Origin: Stereum hirsutum FP-91666 SS1
Taxonomy: Eukaryota > Basidiomycota > Agaricomycetes > Russulales > Stereaceae
Assembly: GCF_000264905.1 (NCBI RefSeq)
Contig: NW_006763146.1
Span: 1,171,308-1,235,307 of the forward strand
Reading direction: 5' to 3'
Length of the DNA: 64,000 bases
In this document: in pieces, positions 34,828 through 46,352 of the stretch
Position numbering within the stretch: position 1 is the first letter of the stretch
Layout: every line of letters begins with the position of its first letter
Position numbers and translations under genes: made by a program
Notes under the pieces: model-generated
The model's database searches: none
Told to the model about the DNA's origin: nothing
Seen by the model: the letters and a program-made list of their open reading frames with translations, nothing else

Positions 34828-36330
34828 GCGCTCGGAGCAAAACACTGGTCTCGAGATGTTGGGGACCGTGGGTCGACTCTTCAGGTCTTTTCTTACGTTT
34901 GGTGATGCTTTGCGATATCCAATCTGACGTTCAGGCGTATGCCGTCGAGATAGTGGATTGTGCGACAGCACGGTCTAGCCGTTCCCATTTTGAGGAATAT
35001 CTACGTTTGTTTCTTCCAAACTTTGGGTGGACCCTAATGAGTTGTTGCCCCTTAATTCTATCACCGCGTTAGCCCCATAAGAGACACAGTGGCTTTGAAT
35101 GGCGAATTCTATGTCGTGCAGGGCCTATTCCGTGCGCCCTGACGGACCCTTGACGGACCCTTGATGCTTCTGCAAGCAGTGTCACAACATCTGTGGGATT
35201 CGTACACTGCGTTGAACCTGACTCTCTGTGCGGTTGATCGCAATTGCTAGTACAATGACTAGCAGTCTACGTTGATGTAGTTGGACCCCATGTGTCCGAT
35301 CTACACCATCGTATTCAATGCTGCTCCGAGGACATTGCCTCCCACTCTGACGAACGTCGGACATCTAAAATTCTATGATGCAGCGTTTCGCCAAGAGCTG
35401 CCACCATAGTTGGTCTTTTCGGACTTCGTAGAAGTGGCCTGTGCGGTGAATCGGACGAATGGAATCGTATCTATCTTTGGGTTGACCTAGATATAGACCG
35501 TCTTGGCAGGCGTTCAAGTTTAGGTCTTCTGCCTGTGAAATCCATGTGTGAGTCTAATTTCCTTCCATTGACATCTGTGCCATACCGGTCCTGAGTACTA
35601 GAGTCCTCGGGAGTCGAAGTTGTTTCCTTCTCTGTTTTTGGCTCGCGCGACCCTCGCCTCGAAACCCGCGCACATGTTCGGCCATTTCGAGTCGCCTGAT
35701 CTGGCTCACACGTACGGCTATTGACTTGCCACGGCCATATTACTCGAACGACGTTCCCCTAGTCAGTCTTACGAATTATTTGCGAGGTGACGCACAATTG
35801 TCTCGTCGTCCGAGCAGCGATCGTCGGACGTATAATATATTCTCTTGATCTTGTCTTTGCTTTGAAGCTCGGATTTAGTCGATCATGGGGAGGAGATGAG
35901 GTCTTCGCTCAACTCAGGCAGATGTACATTATTCGCCGCCACCGGAGATACTTCCAGGGCCATGAGGCGTTCGCGCAGAGGAAGTCAAGGTCATGTCGGG
36001 AGTGAATGACCGCGATGTCGCGGACTGGCATACTGCTATATGGGGGATCGTGAAACTTTTTTTTCCCGTTATGTGGGCCATAATTGTGCTCTACACTTCT
36101 GCATGTAGACGCCTTCCAGTACATGAGTAGTGCACGATCAACGGCATTCCGTGGATGGGAGGTATCTGTCGTTGTCCCGAGGAACGCACCACAGCTCAGC
36201 CTCCATCCTGGCCGGCCGGATTGCTTAAAATCCCGCATGATTGGTAGGCGAAAGGTAGCGCGAACTTGGTTTGCTTCCCTGATACTACTCGACGCTCAGC
36301 TCGTATCCTAATATCTACCTAGTCTCGATC
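34828..36330. other. Intergenic
   Basis: 1.5 kb without a supportable gene. It holds two adjacent 11-base repeats (TGACGGACCCT at about 35140-35161), otherwise nothing recognised. The last few hundred bases are the tyrosinase upstream region. Confidence 0.6.
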
Positions 36331-38179
36331 ATGCTCTCATCCGCTCGACACCTAACTCTTCTCCTGAGCGTGCTTGGGTGTTGGGTCTCCCTTTCCGTAG
36401 CAAGTTGCACTAATCCGTCGGTCCGCAAGGAATGGCGCGCAATGACTACCACGGAGCGAGCTGACTGGATCTCAGCGGTCAAGGTATGTGTTCAAAAGAC
36501 TTTTGTCACCCACCACTGGCTGACCATTGGGGATAGTGTTTGGCTACATTCCCTCACACTGATGCTCTCACTCCATCAGTTGACCCGTCCTTGTCTCTGA
36601 TTCCTCCCGTCAACACGTCTGGTACATACTATGACGGTTAGTTGCGTCTGCCTCTGAACTGTATACAGAGAATTGACCTACCAGACATGGTCGATATTTA
36701 TTTGATTGCTCAGATTTCGTTTATATACATATGGGTACGTGCATTCGTTCACATGTAAATTAGGACTCGCATTAATATGTGTGGACAGACTTGAACATTA
36801 AAGTAGGCGATAGCTTTTGCTGATATCTCTAGTATATCTCATGTCTATAAATTTTCTTAGATCCACTTCACCGGTGCGTTCAGTGGTATCTTGCTCATGG
36901 AGTTATTTGTTGGGCTCATTATTTTCGACATCAATCTTCAGGTTTCTTTTTTCCGTGGCACCGATGGTATGTAGCAGTCTACGAGTCCGCCCTGAAATCA
37001 AAATGTGGTTACACCGGCGCCTCTCCGTACTGGGATTGGACCATCGGTCCGTTTGTCTCCCCCTTTTACGGCACTTCTACCATCTTAATTGCGTACCTTT
37101 CAGATGCCCCCGACTTCTTCGAATCATCCTTCTGGTCGGACTCTTCCGCTACGTCCGGCCTGGGAGGCTGGGGCCAAGCCTCACTCAACAACGACTATGC
37201 CGTCCCGACGGGCGCCTTTGATACATGGCACCTCTCCTATCCTTCGCCACACATCCTTCGACGCAACTTCACAGAACAGCCTTGGCTTTCTTTCGCTGGG
37301 AATCCGTTCTTCCCCGACCCGACTCAGATCGCGAATTCGAGCTTTACGGCGAGTGAAGTGCAGAAGGTGATCACGGGGTTTGAAGGTAACTTCAAGGAAA
37401 TGCAGAAGTATGTGGAGCAGACGCAGGTTTGTTCTATCTCTCTTGGACATTGCTGTTCTTCTCGAGTTAGCGGTGATGTAATTGCTTATTTTCTATGAAT
37501 AGGGTATGCACTCAAATGTCCATCTGATCATGGGCGGGTAAGTCACTGAGCCTCACGCCAAATATGTAGTCACTCACCAAACTCTATCCGTTCATCCTAT
37601 CGTTTCATGAAGTGATCTCGGTGGTACCTGTCCCGAGAACGCTCCAGCCAACTGCACACCTGGTCCAACCTGGTCCGCAAATGGTCAGTCAATAGCATAC
37701 CCCACAACCTTATTTAGTTCTCTCAAACTCACGCCGTCCCGTCTTCCCCGTTTCCCAACCTTTTCCAGAGCCCCTATTTTGGCTTCACCACGGTGTAGGC
37801 CCCTTCATTAACATCTCCCCACACTTCTCCATAGGGGCTGAGCACTGACTATTTCTCACTAGATGATCGACAAGATCTGGTACGACTGGCAGCACGCCTC
37901 TCCCTCCAATTTTTGGTCCTTCTCCGGCGGGTCCGTTCAAGCACTCGACACCATCGAAGATTACGAGGCCAATCCAAACGGCGCTGCGCCGGAATTGAGC
38001 GTAAGCACCATATCTCTCTGCTTATCTCTTTTGACGGCGGTAAACACTAATAAATTTATGATTGGATGAATTGTTCACAGCTCAACTCATCGATCCCAGC
38101 AGACGGGTTGTTCACTGAGTCGACGATATACGACGTTATGGACACGACGAGCGGCTTACTCTGCTATGTCTACGAGTGA
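36331..38179 (+). CDS. Secreted short-form tyrosinase (type-3 copper oxidase)
   Basis: Oxidises monophenols and o-diphenols to quinones, for example in melanin formation. A signal peptide (HLTLLLSVLGCWVSLSVA) suggests secretion. CuA site: His90, His98 and His107 in YDDFVYIHMDLNIKIH and FFFPWHRWY, spaced x7 and x8 as in the family. CuB site: GMHSNVHLIMGG and EPLFWLHHGMIDKIW. YWDWT follows CuA as expected. The C-terminus (GLLCYVYE) is close behind the catalytic domain, so the lid domain of long tyrosinases is absent. The CuA region is coded by tiny exons at 36714-36734 (21 nt), 36789-36802 (14 nt) and 36861-36873 (13 nt); all are needed to restore the copper ligands in frame. All six copper histidines are present, so it should be active. 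Confidence 0.88.
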
Positions 38180-38460
38180 TTCGCGATTGTACCTCCCATA
38201 TTTGTTATACTGCTGAGGGAGTGTTATTTATTCTTGGGTCGCTGAGGCCGTCATCTGCGAAGGATGCTTAGGAAGGGCGGGGATGCCTTTCGCGTTCCTT
38301 TTTGTCCTGGGCTTTGTATGTACTTGTTACAGGACGGTCTCAGTCTTTATCTCGCAATTGTATTGTATCTATTATCGCGCTGTCGATCATATCAAGTGGA
38401 AAAGTATCACTTTTGGTACCGGGCAAAAGGCAAAACGAGAGCTGGGCATTTGCTCATAAC
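38180..38460. other. Intergenic
   Basis: Short gap between the tyrosinase stop and the tRNA gene. No feature recognised. Confidence 0.6.
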
Positions 38461-38543
38461 TGACCACCGCAGGGGTCGAACCTGCAATCTCCTGATAACA
38501 TGCACAGTCGTAGTCAGACGCGATGCCATTTCGCCAGGCGGCC
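38461..38543 (-). tRNA. tRNA-Arg(ACG) with 11-nt intron
   Basis: On the - strand a full cloverleaf reads: acceptor GGCCGCC pairs with GGTGGTC followed by A. The D arm is GCGA/TCGC, the T arm GCAGG-TTCGACC-CCTGC. The anticodon stem TCTGA/TCAGG contains one G-U pair. The anticodon loop holds 18 nt instead of 7; removing 11 nt (CTGTGCATGTT) after position 37 leaves C-T-ACG-A-A, anticodon ACG, which reads Arg CGU codons after inosine modification. Box A (TGGCGAAATGG) and box B (GGTTCGACCCC) are both good. A T-run about 30 bases downstream can serve as the Pol III terminator. Confidence 0.87.
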
Positions 38544-38813
38544 ATAAGAAACTACGGATTAATGGTAAATATCATAGTAAATCAGGCTTGAGCTTCAATT
38601 CGTCCATTTTTATCAAAGTATGGGGACGAACGGTCTCATAAAAGCAACGTGTGAGAATCAACATTCAAGATGAGTAGATAGCAAAAGTACGAAAAATTAG
38701 CAGGTAGTGCATCCTTTTTAGATATGAAACAATAAATAAGAATGGACCCCAGCACCAATACTACCCGCGTCTATCTAAGCCTAGTCAACCTCTCCGTATA
38801 CATACTTCAGCGC

Positions 38814-40137
38814 TCAAGTCTCCCGTTCCCTCCTCAACCCCTCCATAACCCACTCATAAACCCACATCGTAATCGCACTCGACGGTGCCGCCTTAACGAG
38901 ACTGATCCCCAAACCCCTATACAACCCCCTCACGCCCTCCCTCCTCAATATCTCCTTCACCGTACCCCTGATCCCTAGCCCGTCGTCGTATCGGGGCATG
39001 ATGGGCCCGTGGGCGTAGAGCTGCCGGGTCGGGCCTTGGACTTGGAGGCGTTTGCGGATGAGGTCGAGAGGGAAGATGGAGGTTTTGGAGAGGATGGAGG
39101 AGAGGAGGCCGGCGGATGCGTGGGCGGAGCCGGGGATGAGGGAGGTGAGGATTTTGTGAGTAGATGATTTTGGTCGTTGATCGGGGTGACCGTCGCTGGG
39201 TTCGTTGTTCTCCTTTGCGGGTAGTAGCTGGGAGGGTGGTGGAGCGACAGAGAAGAGTAACACTAAAGGCGGGTGTAGAGTCTCATAAAACAGAAAGAAA
39301 AGTCCCATATTCGGGACGATGCTCATCATTCCCGCTCCCAACCCTCTGAAGAAGCCCTTCACACCTTCCTGCGTATATATATTCGCGATACCGCTCGCGA
39401 GCGAGGTATAGACTTTTTGCTTCCCCTGGGCTGCGAAGCGCGTGCGGAGGAGGTCGAGGGGATAGGTGGCGAGGGTACTGGCGACGCCGGCGATGGAGCC
39501 TGAGATAAGTGAGTTGGCGGAGGAGGGAAGGGGGAGAGTGAGGGAGGTGAGGAAGGAGGAGGTTGTGCGGTAGGTCGTGAATTGGACGGCGCCGTAGCCG
39601 AGGTAGAGGAATTCGGCGGGGATGTTGCCTTTCCAAAATGCCTGTAGATGGAGGAGGTGCCACATTTCAATCGACGGATAGGTTCATCGCACATGGAGTA
39701 GTAAATGACTAGCAATAGGGACTGGGATGTGAATGGGACGAAAAGGGAAGGCGTACCGTGATACCCTCATGTTTGAGTATAGTCCGGAACGTGCTCAGCG
39801 TACTCCTGTATATTGGAGGTTTATCACCCGGGTTCAGCTGAGGATGTGAGCGTGTTTGGAGTTGGAGACGAATTTTGACGACGTCGAGAGGTGCTATGCA
39901 GAATCTGCGGTGGTCAGCGCGTTATACATAGCCATCATGGGAGTAAGAGCTCCATAGGTAGATGTGAAGTGAAAGGATAGACATACCGAGAAACGACACC
40001 AGCTGTGGCACCGGCGATCATCGTTTGGGATTTCGAGCCCTATTCATAGAGAATGTGTTGATGACGTTCTCTTCCAGTAGTCGAAAGTACTGATGGATAT
40101 CTACCTCGTCTCTGAGGTGCTCTTGGCCCTTTGACAT
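38814..40137 (-). CDS. TPC1: Mitochondrial carrier, probably thiamine pyrophosphate carrier
   Basis: Inner-membrane solute carrier of the SLC25 family; closest by eye to Tpc1, which imports thiamine pyrophosphate into mitochondria. The start ([11 protein letters not shown]) is followed after an intron by [20 protein letters not shown]. Three carrier signatures are present: PLDVVK, PLDLLR and PLDLIR, each at the end of an odd-numbered helix. [40 protein letters not shown] and [20 protein letters not shown] supply the three EG/GxxxxP motifs. A hydrophilic insert (residues coded near 39140-39260) separates repeats 2 and 3. Substrate assignment rests on overall similarity and is less certain than the family. 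Confidence 0.82.
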
Positions 40138-41815
40138 GTCTTTTGGTGTATAGGGTTTCTGAGGTAGGCTAGAGGCCGTTCTTTCCCTAATGTTTGAAGT
40201 CCACCCAGTAGCAGAGAATGTGGCCCTATAGGCTCAAGTTCGGTTGGCGTGCGAGGAGATCAGCCCGAGGGCTCGTTCATGCAATCTGCATGATCGACCA
40301 ACAACATCATCAAGTCAAGCCAAACAATCCGATTCTAAAAATAGTCAGCTCACCGACATGCTCATGAAGAAAAAGTCAGCACACGAGCAACAAGTTGCAA
40401 GGGATTCGAGGGTGGCGATGGGTTGACGCGAGCAGCAGGCCGATGTTGATCATGACGTTGCACCGTGACTCGGATTTGTCCGGAAACAAATAACGCCACA
40501 AACGCGCCAAGCCACTTCAGAAAACGTGGTGCTTTGAAGATCGTTGTCATCGAGATTTGTGGGACCTGGAGGCCTGAATTTGGCCTGAATATTGGGGATG
40601 TGGCCCTGGACCAACTGGGTTTGACCTATGTAACACCGCTCGGGACATTTCTGAAGAGAAGGGTGGTTATGTTGCGGTATTTTACCAAGGCTCAGACTGT
40701 TTTCATTGGGATGATATTTGGGAGTCTGTACAACGACGGTAGCGCTGGATCACGGCAGAGTTCGGTCGGCTGAGACGAAGCACCCCTTAAATTGCTTGTA
40801 AATTGCTTACGGCGTTCGCAGACGAAACCAGACAATACCGAGAGCTCGTTGACATCCAGATCCTACTCACAACCTGTGTTCGCTGAACACAAATGAACAG
40901 CTCTCGTTGGCACTCGTGTTCATGTTTTCAATATCTTCTGACTTTGTCGAGTTGTTTTATTCAGCTATGAGTTGAGGCAATTTACGGGGCCTACAGGCAC
41001 AAAGAAGTCGAAGACGTCTATACGAGATGTGCCTGCCAATGAACGCCGATAAGGAGGTCCATATTGAAGACACAATGACCATTTCACGAATACCGAACTG
41101 GACCGAACATACATACGCTGGCTCACACTGTCGGATACTGGTGGGAAGACATGGAGGGGGCAACAGGCTGAAGGATCATGATGTGGATGGTACTTAGAGA
41201 AATTTCTGGGAGGAGCTTGAATATTTGAAGCACGAGGTCGACGAAAAAATTCGGTAGATTAACGTGGGACATTATGCAAAGAGAAGGTAAGAGAAGGCGA
41301 GCGGGAAGACTGTGCGCGTTACTAGCCGATCCAAAAGTGTGGTTTGCTTCATCGTAAAGGCGTGAAGTGCATGGTACGGGCCGTATAGAGAGCGAGAGAT
41401 TACGGGAGAAAGCAGAGGGAGAACTATCATTCCGTAAGCTCAAAGTCTCGAGACTATAGTTTATCTTTGATTTCGCACAGACAGTCGAAACAGTACGGAG
41501 AAAATGAAGACGCTAGAGGACGTGCGAGTCGCCGAAGGAAAGAATGGGAAGAGGGAACGGAGGGACGCTCGCGCCGGGGAACAAAGGGGCGAGGCTTGGC
41601 GGAGGCGATTCAAAGCGGATCGGCTCACGTGGCTGGACGCGGACGGGGAATTGGCAATGAATTGGAAGTGATGGCTCGACGGAGGACGCTCATGCAGGCC
41701 AGCGCCTTGGCCACATTTGATCTCATCATCTCCTCTCTCTCTTCCTTTTCCAGCCTTGCTCCTGTCCTCCATGTCCTCCTCCTCCCTCTGATCCAACTTA
41801 TCTTGCCCGCCCGCC
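40138..41815. other. Intergenic
   Basis: 1.7 kb between divergent genes (carrier -, G-alpha +). Short frames only. The 300 bp before 41816 is pyrimidine-rich, as is common before fungal start codons. Confidence 0.6.
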
Positions 41816-44800
41816 ATGCCTTCCCTGGTTCTCTCACAGACCCACCACAGATCTGCCCCTAATGACCGCGAGGACCCCCTTGCTGCAGCACTTCGCCCGC
41901 CGCCAAACGAATCAGAGGATGACAGGGCAGTGAGGCTGCAGGCGGAGGAAGCCGCTCGCATCCGGTCAGAAAAGATCGACGAGGAAATCAATCAGGAGAG
42001 GCTGGCGCTCAAGAAAGGCCCCAAGCCCGTGAAGCTGCTCTTGCTCGGTGCGGAATATATCTCACTTCGAGTTGAACAGACCCGCTGACAGTATTATAAT
42101 CTTTATTCTCAACCGCCCACTCTTGTCTTGTGTCCGCTGCATTCGTTGTGGCCCCACCGTTCTTGGGGTATACAGGGCAAAGCGAGTCAGGTATGTTGCC
42201 CTCCATCCGTTCGGAGTCTGTGTATTCTGACCCTGCGGACAGGCAAATCGACGACGCTGAAGAGTGCGTTTCTGATCACTACTGTTCCCTCAAAAATTTA
42301 CTGACTTCCCACAGACTTTCAACTTCTGGCATCTCCAAAGGTGTGTTCCATTTCTATCTTTCATGTCCGGTGTGACATGAACCTCTGTCGAGATGCCCCC
42401 GCGAGGCTTCAAGCTGAGTGTTTACGACCAGCGAAGCCCTGCTCAATTACAGCGGTATACAGCCACGATACTCTTACAGTAGCCTGCGTAGTTGGGCTAG
42501 GAGCCAGAGGCTCGAGCCCGTACGGAGGGCTCTTTCATTTCGCCCGATTCCGTTCCATACATCGTTGACGCATCGATCGGGACTTGATTTGCATATTGAC
42601 GTCGGTGTACTCACATCTGTCTCAACTCTTGCCCCGCACGACGTTTCAAAGCACCCCGCACCGGGACTGAGCGGTACACCTTGTGAAGGTCTGTTTATTG
42701 TCTGCCTTCAACGGTGCTCCGTTGGCCATCCGATATCATAATTGACAGAGCCAATGCCTTTAGGCATGCTCGTTAATACTTTTGGATATGAACGCGCCAT
42801 AGTTCTATTAGGAAGTCGTTTGTGTGTGCGTTTCAGCCACATATAGACTCCAAAGTTCTATGGAAAGCCCCCCGATCGTGATGTGGCGAATCCCGGCGCA
42901 TACTGTGTCCCCGGTAATCGAGTTGCGGTGTGAAACCGGTCGTTTTTGATGGTTTGTTCGCGTCACAATGCCGGCCCACGAACCCAATAGTCTTCACCTA
43001 CTTCCACAGGCTCAACTTCGGTTTATACAATCGCACTTGCTTTTTTCCCTGTAGCGTGTCTCCCATCGCGGAATATTTGTCCTCGCGAAACCCTAATATC
43101 TTTCTCCTGGGCCCTAGCAACCCATCATTGTTCCGTTTCGTGTCGGGGACCCTCTTCTCTTGCTTCCCAGCACTCTTTCCTCCTGTTCTGGGCCACAAAA
43201 CAGCGCGCTAACCCCCTTCCTTCCATTCATAGGCGTTTAAGGCCGAGCGTGCAGTTTGGCGCTCTGTAATCCAACTGAACGTCGTTCGCTCCATCCACCT
43301 TATCCTCGACATAATCTCCCAAGCCCAGGCCCTCCAGCAAGATCCTCGCCACGGCCAGAGTCACTACTCGCCCCGGTCGAACCCTCGCTCGCAGACATCC
43401 TCCAATGGATCTGGTTCGTCAGGAGAGCGCGACTACTCGCCAGCCGACCTCCCGCTGCTTACACCCGATCATCTGAGACTGAAGATGAGGCTGAGTCCGC
43501 TGTTGAGGGTGGAGGAGCAGCTGGTGAAGAAATTGAGCGCGAACGCACCGGCGAGCGATTCGTTCTCGACTGCGCCGTTTCCGAATGGGAGTCCCGGGGA
43601 TAGACCATTCCTTGCCACGAGAACGAATCTTCCGGACGAGAGTGTTGGCTCGCCGCTCGAACGTCCCGGTTCGGCGTCTGGTGCTCTGAACGGTGTCGGT
43701 GGTGTTGGCGGTGGCGGTGTTCCAGGAAGGTTCCGTTCGCGCTCCGTGAACGTCGCACGGGAGATGTCTGTCAACTCGAATTCCTGGACGGGATGGAAGG
43801 GGAAGTTCAAAGACTTTGTGAGCACGAATGGGAAGACGGTCGGTGAGGACGGGATTGATTGGGGAGATCCGGACGATCCGGGGAGAGTGATCCATCTATG
43901 TGGAGAGGATATGATCAAGTTGTGGACAGATCCGGTGGTTAGGGAGCTTTTGGAGGCGTGGAAGGTGAGGTTGCAGGAGATGAGCGGATTCTTTCTGGAT
44001 GAGTTGGAGAGGGTGGCGGAGGAGAGGTATGTACCTACGGATGGTGAGTAATTTTGGGATTGGTGGAGATGTCTATCAAGCTGAGACTTTGGTTTTTCGA
44101 TCCGACTTGGTGTAGATGATATCATGAGGGCGAGGATTAAGACGTTGGGTGTGTCGGAGCATCGGTTTGCGCTTGCGTCCAGTAAGTTCTCCGTTGACGA
44201 ACCTAGACGAGGTTGAACCCATTACGTTGCGTATATAGACAATGTTCTCGGTCGAGATTGGCTGGTTTACGATGTTGGTGGGCATCGGTCATGTGTGAGT
44301 AGTTCATCCGCCATCCGTGGGTACAATATCTGATGTATCTGCCATATTTTGGTCCCATCTATTCCAGCGAGGTATGTTGTTTCGTAGCGGTCGGATTTTT
44401 CCTTCTTCTACAGAATGTACTCATTATGGTTTGATGTTATCTTGTGGCGTGGCGTTACAGCGGCATGGGTGCCGTTCTTCGACGATATGGATGCCATCAT
44501 CTTCCTGGCCCCAATCAGCTGTTTCGACCAGGTTTTGGAGGAAGACGAGAATGTCAACAGACTGGTTCGTAGATCTCCTTTTCATAACACTGTCGCTAGC
44601 CGGTCACTGAATATACTCGCGTATGCAGGAGGATTCGGTTTTGCTCTGGAAGATGGTGGTGGCGAACCCGCTGCTGAACAAGACGAATTTGATATTGTTC
44701 TTGAATAAGTGCGATATCATGAAGGAGAAGCTCGCGAGCGGGGTCAGGTTTGGGAGGTTTATTACGAGCTATGGGGATAGGCTGAATGATTTTGAGGCGA

Positions 44801-45211
44801 CGAGTGCTTGTGAGTAATATTCCTCTTTGCTTTGGTCTTCGCCTGCTTTCATCTGACCTTCTGCTCATTTGGTGCGTGGTGCGACGGGGTGTAGACCTCA
44901 GGAGAAAGTTTGCATCGATATTCAAGGAGTTCTCTCAGAATCCGAGGCCTTTCTACTGTCATTTCACGTGTGTGACGGTATGTTTGCATTTCATTCGATC
45001 ATCGTTACGTGCCCTTTGTTGAGTGGAGTTATGATCTCGTTGTATTTAATCGCGATACAGGACACCAAGGCGACTTCGATGATCCTTGTCGACGGTGAGT
45101 TTATGCTTTCGTGAATTCGGTTACCAGCGTGGACTCGAGCTGAACGAATTGATTGCAGTCACGGATGTTGTGCTCAGGGATAACCTGGACAAGACGGCGC
45201 TTATCATCTAG
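41816..45211 (+). CDS. Enlarged heterotrimeric G-protein alpha subunit (basidiomycete-expanded type)
   Basis: Couples membrane receptors to downstream effectors. About 561 residues against about 353 for a classical G-alpha. No N-terminal Met-Gly myristoylation site. Motifs: P-loop GQSESGKSTTLK (78-89), switch I RIKTLGVSEHRF (Arg375, Thr378 kept), switch II DVGGHRSCRAAW with His406 where Gln is standard, LFLNKCDI (NKxD) and TCVTDT, ending RDNLDKTALII. The helical domain holds a 180-residue Ser/Gly-rich insert (about 131-315). Exons include 42176-42190 (15 nt), 42243-42263 (21), 42315-42340 (26) and 44368-44371 (4 nt), all required for conserved motifs. The intron before AFKAERAVW spans 42341-43232. 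The changes suggest slow GTP hydrolysis, by inference from Ras and classical G-alpha mutants. Confidence 0.87.
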
Positions 45212-46352
45212 GCTGACTCTAGTTGCTCCCCGTCCATCGGTTCGCACTCCATCGACCCCTCCTAACAGGAACCCTTTCTACTCTAAGTTCTTGTTTTATC
45301 CCACTTTTGCTCCTTCATTCCTGCCCATATCGTTTGCATCTTGACGTCAGTCCTGAGTTATTCCCTTCATGTTTTCTTCGCCTGTTATATGTCTTTTTTT
45401 GTTGTTCCCGCTTGTTCCGTATTCGCCTGCACCGTGGCTCGCTCGTCCCCCCTACGATCTTCCTCTCGTTCTTGGATCTGTTTTCGACCTCTGAATCTCT
45501 AGCTGTCTCCCATTTCACCACACATTTACACGGTGTTTATGCTCCCTGTCTTTACCTGTCTCGACGCATTCGACCTCAAAACGGAACGTGAAGTAGCTCG
45601 GGTCACGATACACGCAGTCGACTATTCTTCTTCATCTGATCTGTTTCAGGATGAACTCTTCGTAGTATCGTGGTTGTGCCGTCCCAGTATTGTGGCGGAT
45701 CTGTTCCCTTCGCTCTCTTGTCTGTTCTTTCCCCGCTGTTGTATGTACTCTAGCTAGCGTGGGTCGACCCATGATAATTTATTCGTAGACGCCTGTAGTC
45801 CACTTGTTGTCTGTCAATCTGCCTCTCGAACATGCTCGCTGGGGTACGGGTTGTGCGTGATCATGTGTTTGTTTGGCAAGCTGTGCATTTGTGGAGATGA
45901 CCGGCTCCAAAGACGAAAGTGCTTACGTGTGCAGAACCTGGAGAGAATAGACGCCGCCCCAAAGGATCGTGCCGAGCTTTTGCGGAGTGGCGAGCGAACA
46001 TTTCAGCGCGTCTCCCATCTACGCTCGCATTTTTGGCACAAGGGTGAGGCTTAGAATTATGCTCACCGAACTGTCAGAGTCGAATGTCTGAGGATGCGAA
46101 AGAGCTGGGGTGGAAGAAAAAAGCAAGAGGACGAGTTGGGAGGAGAGGAGCTCCACTCGGCGTGGGCTGTGGGACACGCTCATCCCCAACGATTTGTCGT
46201 TGGGCCACGATATAAACTGGCCGCGGTCCCGTCATCGTCCTTCCCTCACCCCTCTCCGCTTTCTCTTCCCCACCTCTTCCCTCCTGCCTCCCACAGCGCC
46301 TTCGTCGTCGTCTTCGCTGACGTTCGCTTGACCGCCTTCATTTTCGCAAACA
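45212..46352. other. Intergenic, desaturase promoter
   Basis: Holds the G-alpha 3' region and the desaturase promoter. Pyrimidine-rich blocks at 45220-45540 and 46230-46340. No gene supported. Confidence 0.6.
46211..46216 (+). promoter_or_regulatory. TATA box of the desaturase gene
   Basis: TATAAA about 140 bases upstream of the start codon at 46353, followed by a long pyrimidine-rich leader as in highly expressed fungal genes. Confidence 0.5.

Noticed and set aside
35140..35161. Two adjacent copies of an 11-base word
   Set aside because: Too short and only two copies; not distinguishable from chance.
41461..41991. 176-codon open frame on the - strand
   Set aside because: Antisense to the G-alpha leader and first exon; simple composition with no family resemblance.
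42341..43232. Possible nested gene in the long G-alpha intron
   Set aside because: Only short frames with no motif; kept as an observation on intron length alone.
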